From the NCBI RefSeq assembly GCF_028209625.1, contig NZ_JAQLDU010000017.1, positions 1 through 39,344 of the forward strand: a stretch of DNA of 39,344 nt, in the 5' to 3' direction. The translations under genes were made by a program, and so were the position numbers. Source of the stretch: Collinsella aerofaciens. GTDB lineage: Bacteria > Actinomycetota > Coriobacteriia > Coriobacteriales > Coriobacteriaceae. Below, piece after piece: positions 23,140-31,258 of the stretch (position 1 is the stretch's first letter; each line of letters opens with the position of its first letter). Under the pieces are notes generated by a model. That model searched no databases. It had not been told where the DNA came from and worked only from the letters and a program-made list of their open reading frames with translations.

Positions 23140-25461
23140 TTGGGAAAAGACGTACTGGTGCAGCAACTCGTCGACTCATTCGACAGCTGGCCCGCCAAAA
23201 ATTCCGGTTGTGGATTGTCCCGCATGACACAAGAGCTCTATCCTTTTGACAAGCTCTTCTCTCCCATCAAAATTAACAAGCTCACCGTCAAAAACCGCAT
23301 TGTCATGGCACCGATGGGCAATATCGACATGTGCGAGGAAACTGGCCGCCCCAGTGACATGATGCTGCAGTACTTTTTCGCCCGCGCCAAAGGCGGCTGC
23401 GGCCTCATCACAACAGGACTCGTGCCGGTAAGCCACGGCATCGATACCACGGTCACCGAGCTGGACAAGCTCACCTATTTCCCGCGCATCGATCGGAGCC
23501 GAACCGTTATGGCAGGCTGGCGCGACCTTGCCCAAGGTGTCCATGCCTTCGGATCGCGCATTTTTGTCCAGCTTACGGCTGGACTCGGCCGCGTGGGCAA
23601 CCCGCAATGCCTCATCACGCAAAAGAAGTTTCCGGTCTCGGCGAGTTTCTTGCCTAACTACTACATCCCCGCCATTCCATGCATGCGCCTCTCGGACCAA
23701 AAGCTGCGCCGTATCGTAAACAATATCGGCCAAGCGGCGGCCGATGCCCATGCCATGGACATCGATGGCGTCTATTTGCACGGGCACGAGGGTTATCTTA
23801 TCGAGCAGCTCGGAAACCCCGCCTTTAACCATCGTAAGCTCGGACGTTATGCCGATTGGCGTCAATTTGGCCTCGATATGGTCAAAGAAATCCGTCGCCG
23901 CGTTGGGCCCGACTACCCCATTATGTACCGCATCGACCTTTCGCTTGCACTCGAGGAAACCTATGACGAGCAGGTCATGAATTCGACCTATCTGGGACGC
24001 ATGCGCGGCGGCCGCACGGTCGAACAGACCCTGTGCTATATGGAAGAACTCGTGACGGCGGGAGTAGACATCTTTGACGTCGACCTGGGTTGCTACGACA
24101 ACTGGTGGATGCCCCACCCGCCCGCGAGCATGCCCGCAGGCTGCTTCGTTCCCGTGGCGCGCGCCGTTCGGGAGCGCTTTGTCGCCGACAATATCCGCTC
24201 CAATGCCGGCCTTCCCGTACCCGTTGTCGCGGTGGGTAAGTTGGGCTACCCCGACATTGCCGAACGCGCCCTTCGCAATGGCGATGCCGATATGATCATG
24301 CTCGGACGCCCGCTACTTGCGGATCCCGAGTGGCCCAATAAGGCGTACGCCGGTCGCGTGGCAGATATTCGCCCCTGCATCGGATGCCAGGAAGGATGCC
24401 TCAACGAGTTTGTCGAAGGGGGCCATCCGCAGTGTGCCGTCAATCCACGCTGCAGCTTTGAATACCTCATGCCCCAGACACCCGCTCCCGCCATAGAATC
24501 CAAACGCATAGCGGTGATAGGAGCCGGACCCGCCGGGATGGTCTGTGCGCTAATCGCCGCGCGTCGCGGCCACGACGTAAAGCTCATCGACACCGAAGAT
24601 GAACTTGGAGGAAAACTCCTCTCCGCCAGCGCCGCCCGGATCAAGTTCGACCTCGATAATTACCGCTCCTATCTTGTTCGACAGGTGCGCGAGCAGACAG
24701 AAAAACCCAACGGGAACCTGACACTCGAGCTTGGACGGGCAGTACGCGCCGAAGATCTTGCAAAAGCAGGCTTCGACGCAATCGTGTGCGCGACAGGCAC
24801 TTCCAATGCGATACCGCCCATCCCCGGCCTTACGGAGCTTGCAGCATCGGGCCACGCCGTGCAGGCAACGCAGCTACTGCGCCAACCCGCGCTGCTTGGT
24901 AACGCCAAAACCGTCGCCATCATTGGCGGAGGGGCCGTGGGCTGCGAGGTTGCCCAATGGCTCACCGTCGAACACGGCATACCACAGGTCAGCGTAATTG
25001 AAATGCTGCCTCACATGATGCAGGGCGCCTGTACGGCAAATCGTGGCCACCTACTCCATGCGCTCAGGGGACGCAATGTGCGGCTTCTCAATATGACACG
25101 CGTCGAGCGCGCGGAGTTCGGCGGCAAACGCGAGTCTGGAGCCCCATCGAGGTGCGCGCGTCTCCACTTGAGTCGCAACTGCCACAAAAACGTTCCCGAC
25201 CCCTACGTCTCGTGGTCACCGGTCTTGCCCGAGAACGTCGAAAACCCGCTTGCACCCAAAATCGGCAACGACTGGAAGCCGCTCGAGCTAACCTGCGACC
25301 TGGTAATCATTGCCTGTGGCGGACACCCCGACGACGCGCTGTTCTACAAACTGCAGCAGACGCACGCCGCAGACGAGCTGCATAACATCGGCGATGGGTT
25401 TGCACCCGGCCGCGTGCTCGAAGCGGTCCGTGCGGCATACCGACTCGGCACCAATATCTAA
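23140..25461 (+). CDS. Old yellow enzyme/Fe-S flavin ene-reductase
   Basis: A protein of about 773 residues of the 2,4-dienoyl-CoA reductase/BaiCD/enoate reductase family. It consists of an FMN TIM barrel (to about 400), a 4Fe-4S site and an FAD/NAD(P)-binding half. Seen are MAPMGN, the barrel motif HGHEGYLIEQLGNP at about 214, iron-sulfur cysteines C413, C416, C420 and C432, and dinucleotide folds AVIGAGPAGM (about 458) and IIGGGAVGCE (about 595). It should reduce an activated C=C bond with NAD(P)H. It is longer than most relatives. I choose the TTG at 23140 because GAAAGGA is well placed before it and a promoter fits. The ATG at 23224 (MTQELYPFDKLF) looks like a normal family start but has no ribosome site. 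It is the first gene of a five-gene run. Confidence 0.85.
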   Translation: MGKDVLVQQLVDSFDSWPAKNSGCGLSRMTQELYPFDKLFSPIKINKLTVKNRIVMAPMGNIDMCEETGRPSDMMLQYFFARAKGGCGLITTGLVPVSHGIDTTVTELDKLTYFPRIDRSRTVMAGWRDLAQGVHAFGSRIFVQLTAGLGRVGNPQCLITQKKFPVSASFLPNYYIPAIPCMRLSDQKLRRIVNNIGQAAADAHAMDIDGVYLHGHEGYLIEQLGNPAFNHRKLGRYADWRQFGLDMVKEIRRRVGPDYPIMYRIDLSLALEETYDEQVMNSTYLGRMRGGRTVEQTLCYMEELVTAGVDIFDVDLGCYDNWWMPHPPASMPAGCFVPVARAVRERFVADNIRSNAGLPVPVVAVGKLGYPDIAERALRNGDADMIMLGRPLLADPEWPNKAYAGRVADIRPCIGCQEGCLNEFVEGGHPQCAVNPRCSFEYLMPQTPAPAIESKRIAVIGAGPAGMVCALIAARRGHDVKLIDTEDELGGKLLSASAARIKFDLDNYRSYLVRQVREQTEKPNGNLTLELGRAVRAEDLAKAGFDAIVCATGTSNAIPPIPGLTELAASGHAVQATQLLRQPALLGNAKTVAIIGGGAVGCEVAQWLTVEHGIPQVSVIEMLPHMMQGACTANRGHLLHALRGRNVRLLNMTRVERAEFGGKRESGAPSRCARLHLSRNCHKNVPDPYVSWSPVLPENVENPLAPKIGNDWKPLELTCDLVIIACGGHPDDALFYKLQQTHAADELHNIGDGFAPGRVLEAVRAAYRLGTNI

Positions 25462-25482
25462 CACGAAAGGATGGGCTCACAG

Positions 25483-26760
25483 ATGAACCTGACCTCCCAG
25501 CAACAAGCCCTGCTCGACGGCGCCAAGGGCCCCGCCATGGCCAAAGTGGTCAAGACCCTCGTTATGTACGGCGAATGCTTTGGCGCCGAGCGTATGGTTC
25601 CCGTGACCGGCGCAAACGGTCATCTTGTCACAAGTTTTGGCCTCTCCATGCTCGGTCCAGTCTATGACCTTATGGATGAGCTGCTGAAAGACGGCGCACT
25701 GTCCGGTCAGTCATTCTCGGTCGACCCGAGGCCCCTCGACCCCGCCGTCCCGGCCAACCCGCTGCAAAAGTTGCTGTTCAAGACTATGTATTCCAAACAA
25801 GACGATTATGAGGCACAGCTGCGCAGCATGGGTCTATTGGACAGCGATGCTTTCACCTGCACCTGCTACCAGCCCGAGGTTGGCAATCGACCTCGGCGTG
25901 GCGACATCCTAAGCTGGGCAGAAAGCAGCGCCGTGGTCTTTGCCAACTCCGTGTTGGGCGCTCGCTGCAATCGCAACTCCGGCATCATCGAGATGTTCGG
26001 CTCAATTGCCGGCTTTGTCCCGGAATTCGGCCTGCTCACCGATGAGGGCCGCAAGGCGACCTGGATCATCGAAGTCGACTGTAAGCGCAAGCCCGAAGCG
26101 CAAGTGCTTGGCAGCGCCATTGGCATGAAGGTGATGGAAGACGTCCCTTACATTAAAGGCCTCGACTGTTGGCTTGGCCGCGAACTCACACCCGACACGC
26201 AGGACTACCTTAAGGACATGGGCGCCGCCAGCGCATCGAACGGCGCTGTCGGGCTCTACCATGTGGACGGCATCACGCCCGAGGCCGTCGAACAAGGCGA
26301 ACAACTCATAGCACCAGACGCCCAAATCTATCGCATTGACGACGCCGAGCTGGAACGCATCCGCTCGAGCTACCCCGTTATGTGGAAGAACCCGGGCGCG
26401 CGCCCCAAGCTGGCCTTCATCGGCTGCCCCCATCTCTCGTCTGCACAACTCGCCCACTGGGCAGACGCTATCTGCGATGGGCTGAGCGCCTCCGGCAACC
26501 GCCGCGTGCAAGTACCAACCGTGCTGACCGCCGCCCCATCTGTGGCAGACGCCTTCCGCAAGACTGCGGCATACAGACGCCTCTCGACTACCGGCGCCGT
26601 CGTCTCGAGCATCTGCCCGCTTATGTACACCAACAACCCGCTGTGCGGCAGCATGCCCATCATCACCAACTCCAACAAGTTGCGTACGTACTCGGCATCG
26701 CGCTACTACACCGACGACGAGGTGCTCGCCTACGTCACCACCGGAAAACCAATCAAATAG
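25483..26760 (+). CDS. Aconitase X large (catalytic) subunit
   Basis: A 425-residue protein of the AcnX large-domain family (DUF521). Hallmarks are FANSVLGARCNRNSG at about residues 155-170, FIGCPHLSSAQL at about 308, and the C-terminal SICPLMYTNNP and MPIITNSNKLRTYSASRY. The cysteines in these blocks are the likely iron-sulfur ligands. Known AcnX enzymes are dehydratases: cis-3-hydroxy-L-proline dehydratase in bacteria and phosphomevalonate dehydratase in archaea. Which of these, if either, applies here is unknown. GAAAGGA lies about ten bases before the chosen ATG; a second ATG four codons upstream overlaps that site. It lies 21 bases after the ene-reductase gene and 14 bases before its small subunit. 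Confidence 0.9.
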   Translation: MNLTSQQQALLDGAKGPAMAKVVKTLVMYGECFGAERMVPVTGANGHLVTSFGLSMLGPVYDLMDELLKDGALSGQSFSVDPRPLDPAVPANPLQKLLFKTMYSKQDDYEAQLRSMGLLDSDAFTCTCYQPEVGNRPRRGDILSWAESSAVVFANSVLGARCNRNSGIIEMFGSIAGFVPEFGLLTDEGRKATWIIEVDCKRKPEAQVLGSAIGMKVMEDVPYIKGLDCWLGRELTPDTQDYLKDMGAASASNGAVGLYHVDGITPEAVEQGEQLIAPDAQIYRIDDAELERIRSSYPVMWKNPGARPKLAFIGCPHLSSAQLAHWADAICDGLSASGNRRVQVPTVLTAAPSVADAFRKTAAYRRLSTTGAVVSSICPLMYTNNPLCGSMPIITNSNKLRTYSASRYYTDDEVLAYVTTGKPIK

Positions 26761-26774
26761 GAAGGCGACTCCTC

Positions 26775-27218
26775 ATGGAAAAAATCTTTCACGGCCGCGT
26801 CGTTGTCCCCGGAACTGCCCACGCCAAGGCACTCGTCTCTCACGGAGGGCTCAACACACTCGCATCGTTTCAGAAGGCACTGATGTTTGGCGACAAAAAG
26901 GCCACGTGTTCCGACCAAAACAATCCCGACTTGTACGGCAAACCTTTGGCGGGATGTGCCCTGTGCCTTCCGCAGACTATCGGCTCCACCACAGGCGGCA
27001 TGGTGCTCTTCTGCGCCACCAAAATGGGGCGCCAACCCGCATGCCTGCTGTTTTCCAAACCCATTGACAGCCTTGCCGCCGCTGGCGCGATTCTCTCGGG
27101 CGTATGGACCGACACCCCCATGCCCACCATTGACAACCTGGGCGATGAGTTTCTCGATGCCGTATCGACGGGAGACGCCATCACTGTGGCCGAAGACGGC
27201 ACGGTCATCGTCGGCTAA
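26775..27218 (+). CDS. Aconitase X small (swivel) subunit
   Basis: A 147-residue protein of the AcnX small-domain family (DUF126). It begins with HGRVVVPGTAHAKALVS. It contains the catalytic-serine block TIGSTTGGMVLF, where family members have GS followed by a small-residue run, and FSKPIDSLAAAGAILSG near residue 100. In two-subunit AcnX enzymes this swivel domain closes over the active site of the large subunit and supplies a catalytic serine. Separate rather than fused subunits place this in the heteromeric AcnX class. The start follows GGAAGGCGA and is 14 bases past the large-subunit stop, so the two are clearly co-translated. Confidence 0.9.
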   Translation: MEKIFHGRVVVPGTAHAKALVSHGGLNTLASFQKALMFGDKKATCSDQNNPDLYGKPLAGCALCLPQTIGSTTGGMVLFCATKMGRQPACLLFSKPIDSLAAAGAILSGVWTDTPMPTIDNLGDEFLDAVSTGDAITVAEDGTVIVG

Positions 27219-27328
27219 GGCTGTCCGACCCGCCGCCCTCAGATGAACAACGTGTTTCGCCGTTTCCCACGCGCGGTGCGGGCGATAATCTTGACGTATT
27301 CGATATACAACACGAAAGGAGTCCCACC

Positions 27329-28750
27329 ATGGGAGCATCGGTATCGGTCGCACAGGGCGCGCCTCTTGATGCAGGCACCTACAAGGCAGACGAGGCAGCC
27401 GTCGAGCGCTTTTGCGAATTGCTGCGCATCCCCACTGTTTCGCGTGAGAACATCGCCGAGCGCGACGATGAGCCCTTCAGTCAGTGGATTCCCACGCTTC
27501 AGCGACTTTATCCGCATTTCTTTAAAGTCGCCGAGCCCACACGCATCGACGACTTTGGCATGCTCCTGCGTTGGCCTGGCGCCGATTCCGCCTTGGACCC
27601 CATCGTCATGATGGCGCATCAGGACGTCGTGCCCGTCGAGGGCCAAGACTGGAAGCATGATCCCTTTGGAGCCGAGATCATCGACGGCGAAATCTGGGCC
27701 CGCGGTTCACTCGACACCAAGTGCATCGTCTCTGCTTTTCTCGAGGCCACCGAGCACCTAATCGATCAGGGCTTCGTTCCCCCGCGCGATGTCTGGTTCT
27801 TCTCGAGCGATGGCGAGGAAATCGCCGCGCCTACTGCAACCCATGCAGTGCAGTGGCTTCGCGAGCACAACATCCATCCCTATATGGTGCTCGATGAGGG
27901 TGGAGCCGTGGCAGCCAATGCCCCGCTCGGCGTCACCGAACCCGTTGCCATGGTAGGTGTGTCCGAGAAGGGCCACGTCGACCTTACCGTCACGGCGCGC
28001 GCCGACGGCGGCCATGCCTCTACGCCTGCGGCAAACGATGCCTGCCGTCTTCTCTGCCGTGTATGCGAGACTATCTCGGCCAACCCCGGCAAGCCGCAGC
28101 TCACGCCCGCCGTCGAGGCTACACTGACCGAGTTGGGTGCCCGTAGCAGCGCGACGTATCAGGCAATCTTTGGCAACCTGTGGCTCACGCGCCCCGCGGT
28201 TACCAAGATCATGGCCGCCAGCCCCGAGACCTCGGCCATGCTGCGCACAACCTATGCGCTCACGCAGCTCGAAGGCTCCAATGCGCACAATGTGCTGCCA
28301 CCAGCTGCTCGCGCCAACTTCAACGTGCGCATCGCTCCGTTTGAGAGTATCGCCGATGCCGTTGAGCGCGCCCGCAAGCTCGCCGCCCAGCAGTGCCGCG
28401 CCTCGGGCGTAAGCCCCGACCATGTCACCGTCGAAATCAACGAGGCGATTCCCTACACCGAGCCCGCGCCCATCTCGCCTTACGAAGACGATGCCGCCTT
28501 CAACTACATCCATCGCTGCGTGTCGGGTGTCTATCCCGAGGCCGGCTTTGCTCCCTACGTGCAGAACTCCTGCACCGACTCGCGCGAGTTCAACGAGATC
28601 TGCGATCGCGTCTACCGCTTCTGCGGCTTTATCTACTCGGGTGAGGCACGCAAGCTCATCCATGCCGCCAACGAACGCATCGGCGTCGACGTCTACAAGC
28701 GCGGTATCGAATTCTATGTGGCGTTTCTCGCCAACCTTGGACAACTGTAG
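27329..28750 (+). CDS. M20-family metallopeptidase/amidohydrolase
   Basis: A 473-residue protein of peptidase family M20 (ArgE/DapE/CPG2 type). Metal-binding and catalytic features are MMAHQDVVPVEG (H97, D99), WARGSLDTKC with the bridging Asp at about 131, and SSDGEE with the general-base Glu pair at about 165. A dimerisation domain (VSEKGHVDLTVTARADGG) follows, then NVLPPAARANFNVRI. It cleaves a peptide or N-acyl bond using zinc; the substrate is not evident. GAAAGGAG lies before the ATG. It follows the AcnX small subunit by 110 bases and precedes the MFS gene by 53 bases, so it probably prepares a conjugated substrate for the upstream enzymes. Confidence 0.88.
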   Translation: MGASVSVAQGAPLDAGTYKADEAAVERFCELLRIPTVSRENIAERDDEPFSQWIPTLQRLYPHFFKVAEPTRIDDFGMLLRWPGADSALDPIVMMAHQDVVPVEGQDWKHDPFGAEIIDGEIWARGSLDTKCIVSAFLEATEHLIDQGFVPPRDVWFFSSDGEEIAAPTATHAVQWLREHNIHPYMVLDEGGAVAANAPLGVTEPVAMVGVSEKGHVDLTVTARADGGHASTPAANDACRLLCRVCETISANPGKPQLTPAVEATLTELGARSSATYQAIFGNLWLTRPAVTKIMAASPETSAMLRTTYALTQLEGSNAHNVLPPAARANFNVRIAPFESIADAVERARKLAAQQCRASGVSPDHVTVEINEAIPYTEPAPISPYEDDAAFNYIHRCVSGVYPEAGFAPYVQNSCTDSREFNEICDRVYRFCGFIYSGEARKLIHAANERIGVDVYKRGIEFYVAFLANLGQL

Positions 28751-28803
28751 GACGGGAGGGCCGATAGCGCCCCTCCCCGCTTTTACCGACCAGGAGAACC
28801 AGC

Positions 28804-30123
28804 ATGACCCAACCAAATCTTAAGCGGGCGGCCCGGCTCGACACCAAGGCCGTCGCCCTCGCCTCCCTACCCTTTATGGGCATGATCAGCTTTTGGCAGG
28901 TCTACGACGGCATCGTTCCCAAGATGCTCACAGGGACCTTTGGCCTATCCAACTCGCTCACCGGCGCGATCATGGCCATCGATAATGTCTTTGGCTTGTT
29001 CCTGCTTCCGCTCTTTGGCATCCTCTCGGACCGCTGCGCAAGCAAACTCGGACGTCGAACGCCCTTTATCTTGGGCGGCTCCGCGGTGGCAATGCTCTCC
29101 GTCCCGCTCATCGCGATTGCCAACAACATGGGCAGCCTACCTCTGCTCATTGGCGCGATTATCCTCACGCTTTTGGCAATATGTGCCTACCGCACCATGA
29201 CGGTTGCCATCGTGGCCGATATTACGCCTCGCCCACTTCGAACCAAGGCGGACTCAATCGAGAAGATCGTCGGCTATGCGGGAACGGGCCTTATGCTCGT
29301 CGCCATCTCGGTCATGGTTCCCAGGGCCGACAAACCCAATTATCTTCCGCTCTTTATCTTGCAGGCCGCCTTTATCCTCGTGTCGGCCGTTGTCTACGGC
29401 ATCTTTGTCCGTGAGCCCGCCCTCGTCGAAAAGATGCGCGAGAAATCGCTGTCCATGGGCATCGACGAAGATCAGATTGACAAAGATGACTCCCCCGAGG
29501 CCGGCGGTAAAGATCGCGTTGCAGACGCCGGCGTACACCGCTCCATCATCATGCTGCTCGCTGCAACGTTTTTCTACTACATGAGCTATAACGCCATGAC
29601 CACCAATATCAGCCGTTATGCCGATATGTTCTACGGCATGGAGGGCGGTTCCTATGCCATCATCAATATCGCGACGATTGCAGGCGCGCTGCTAAGCTAC
29701 GTACCCCTGGCAAACCTTTCGCTCAAAATCGGCCGCAAAAAGGTCGCCCTGGGCACCGCCGTCATCATGGTTTTGTGCCCCGCGCTTCTTTGGCTGGCAC
29801 CCGGCTTCTCGCCCGTGTTGTACGGCGTCTTTTTGTTGATGGGCGTCGCGTTGGGCGGCGTGGACCTGTGCGTGTACACGATGATTCTGGAGTGCTGCAG
29901 CTCCCAAAGCGTAGGCCGCTACTCCGGTTACTACTACACCGTGAGCATGGCGGCTCAGGTGGCGACACCGATTCTCTCCGGCATCGTCATGGACGTGGCG
30001 CCGTCGATGCTCTTCGCCTACATCACGGCAATGGGCATGTTTATGGCCGCGAGCATTGCCGCCGCCAAACACGGCGACGCCATCTTGATCGACGAGGTCG
30101 CTCGCCGCGAGGCAGCCGAGTAG
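28804..30123 (+). CDS. MFS transporter (SLC45/GPH-like)
   Basis: A 439-residue membrane protein with about twelve helices. Motif A appears as GILSDRCASKLGRRTPFILGG after helix 2. An acidic cytoplasmic loop between the halves (about residues 215-240, rich in Asp and Glu) is followed by the second six helices. This pattern is shared by SLC45-like and glycoside-pentoside-hexuronide transporters, which import by cation symport. No substrate residues can be assigned. AGGAGAA precedes the ATG. It is the last gene of the aconitase X cluster and is followed by a strong terminator, so uptake of the cluster's substrate is its likely job. Confidence 0.85.
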   Translation: MTQPNLKRAARLDTKAVALASLPFMGMISFWQVYDGIVPKMLTGTFGLSNSLTGAIMAIDNVFGLFLLPLFGILSDRCASKLGRRTPFILGGSAVAMLSVPLIAIANNMGSLPLLIGAIILTLLAICAYRTMTVAIVADITPRPLRTKADSIEKIVGYAGTGLMLVAISVMVPRADKPNYLPLFILQAAFILVSAVVYGIFVREPALVEKMREKSLSMGIDEDQIDKDDSPEAGGKDRVADAGVHRSIIMLLAATFFYYMSYNAMTTNISRYADMFYGMEGGSYAIINIATIAGALLSYVPLANLSLKIGRKKVALGTAVIMVLCPALLWLAPGFSPVLYGVFLLMGVALGGVDLCVYTMILECCSSQSVGRYSGYYYTVSMAAQVATPILSGIVMDVAPSMLFAYITAMGMFMAASIAAAKHGDAILIDEVARREAAE

Positions 30124-30147
30124 AAGTGCACGCCAATATTGAGCAAT

Positions 30148-30184
30148 GGAGCCGGATGGGGGCATTTCCCATCCAGCTCCTTTT
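30148..30184 (+). terminator. Terminator of the aconitase X cluster
   Basis: GGAGC-C-GGATGGG (30148-30160) pairs with CCCATCC-A-GCTCC (30168-30180), followed by TTTTCTC. It closes the five-gene run. Confidence 0.9.
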
Positions 30185-30210
30185 CTCATCCTCAAGAGGC
30201 TCGTCGAAGC

Positions 30211-30540
30211 CTACCCCACCGTGACGGATTCCCCGGTAAAGGCACTCATCATCAACAGGACAAAGAAGACCAGGTAGCTGACACTCAGCAGGTACGCAAT
30301 GATCAGAAAGAAGACCCATCCGACATTGGTGTTACCGTCGGCACGGCGTTGCTCGCGATTGCGGCAGAGCCAAATCGTCACGCCAATGGCCACAATCAAC
30401 AGCACAAGTGCCGCTGCCGCCAGTCCAGCAAGCGCAAACATCACGCCAATGCTCACAGCAATAACCGGGAGCAGCAGCAAGCCGCATCCGCACCCACCAG
30501 GACTATATACGACAGACTGTCGGCGTCGTTCCATCGTCAC
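30211..30540 (-). CDS. Small membrane protein following the toxin-antitoxin pair
   Basis: A 109-residue protein. A basic, Gly/Cys-containing start (MERRRQSVVYSPGGCGCG) is followed by three hydrophobic segments at about 20-38, 40-58 and 73-100. A basic loop (CRNREQRRADGN) lies between the second and third. No family is recognised. TTGGAGTGACG before the first ATG supports a start at 30540, giving MTMERRR. The gene begins 23 bases after the HigA-like antitoxin gene on the same strand, so it is probably in that operon. It may be an accessory of the toxin-antitoxin pair or simply read through from it. Confidence 0.65.
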   Translation of the reverse strand: MTMERRRQSVVYSPGGCGCGLLLLPVIAVSIGVMFALAGLAAAALVLLIVAIGVTIWLCRNREQRRADGNTNVGWVFFLIIAYLLSVSYLVFFVLLMMSAFTGESVTVG

Positions 30541-30563
30541 TCCAACCTCAACATCTTTGAGCG

Positions 30564-30905
30564 CTACAACGCAACGACCTGCTGAACGGGAACGATCTTA
30601 TCCAGTTCCGGTTCGATGCGCCTCTTCTCTGCCTCGAGGTCAAACGCGATCTGGGCTCGAAGCCAATAGCCATCCGTCAGGCCAAAGTAGCGGCAAAGAC
30701 GAAGATCGGTGTCAGTCGTAACACGACGCCTTCCCAAAATAATCTGCCCAATACGCTGAGCCGGAATCCCGGTCTCCTTAGCAAGGCGATATTGAGAAAT
30801 ACCCATAGGGACAAGAAATTCCTCTTTGAGAAGCTCGCCGGGGGCCACCGGCGACAACAAGCCAGCATCAGTTTTGTCACTTGTGATAATCGACGATTTC
30901 AACAT
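30564..30905 (-). CDS. higA: HigA-family antitoxin (XRE HTH)
   Basis: A 113-residue antitoxin of the HigA/VapI type. It shows PGELLKEEFLVPMGISQYRL, then AKETGIPAQRIGQIILGRR as the helix-turn-helix, and TTDTDLRLCRYFGLTDGYWL, as in this family. The C-terminal region is acidic and helical. It should bind the toxin and repress the shared promoter. I start at MLKSSIITSDK; the frame extends 18 codons upstream, but those lie inside the toxin gene. It overlaps the end of the toxin gene by 29 bases, which is typical of toxin-first (higBA) order. Confidence 0.9.
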   Translation of the reverse strand: MLKSSIITSDKTDAGLLSPVAPGELLKEEFLVPMGISQYRLAKETGIPAQRIGQIILGRRRVTTDTDLRLCRYFGLTDGYWLRAQIAFDLEAEKRRIEPELDKIVPVQQVVAL

Positions 30906-31158
30906 TCCAAGCCATCCCCTGTCTCCACTCAAAACAGACCCGATAGCGCTCATTGACACGGATACTATATTGACCGGCGCGATCGCCCTTCAACGCTTCA
31001 AGACGATTGCCTGGCGGAACGCGAAGATCATCAAGCGAAGCGCAGATCTGCAGTTGGCGAATCTTCCTCAAGGCGACCCGCTCAAAAGGAATGAACTTCC
31101 TAATCCGCACACCCATTGCAAAGCGTTCAGTGTCTTCATCTTTATATGATGCAATCAT
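30877..31158 (-). CDS. higB: HigB/RelE-family toxin
   Basis: A 93-residue toxin of the RelE/ParE superfamily, HigB/GraT branch. It contains LRKIRQLQICASLDDLRVPP, GNRLEALKGDRAGQYSIRVN and RYRVCFEWRQGMAWNVEIVD, and ends in the family's YH-K tail. Relatives cleave mRNA at the ribosome. It precedes the antitoxin, the usual order for HigBA. The start follows TAAGG. The surrounding DNA is more AT-rich than the flanking metabolic genes, which is consistent with an acquired module. Confidence 0.9.
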   Translation of the reverse strand: MIASYKDEDTERFAMGVRIRKFIPFERVALRKIRQLQICASLDDLRVPPGNRLEALKGDRAGQYSIRVNERYRVCFEWRQGMAWNVEIVDYHK

Positions 31159-31169
31159 AGTATCGCCTT

Positions 31170-31246
31170 ACGTTAATAACGTCAAACGTTTCTATAGAGT
31201 TACATCCCTATTATAGCGTACATTTGTTCGTATTTTCGAGAACAAA
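31170..31246 (-). promoter_or_regulatory. Promoter and operator of the higBA operon
   Basis: On the minus strand TATAAT (31215-31210) is a consensus -10 element. Upstream of it lies the inverted repeat TTTGTTC (31223-31229) and GAACAAA (31240-31246), spaced by ten bases. Downstream lies ACGTTA-A-TAACGT (31170-31182). Such repeats are where a HigA dimer would bind for autoregulation. Confidence 0.6.
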
Positions 31247-31258
31247 CGTCCACGTCAA

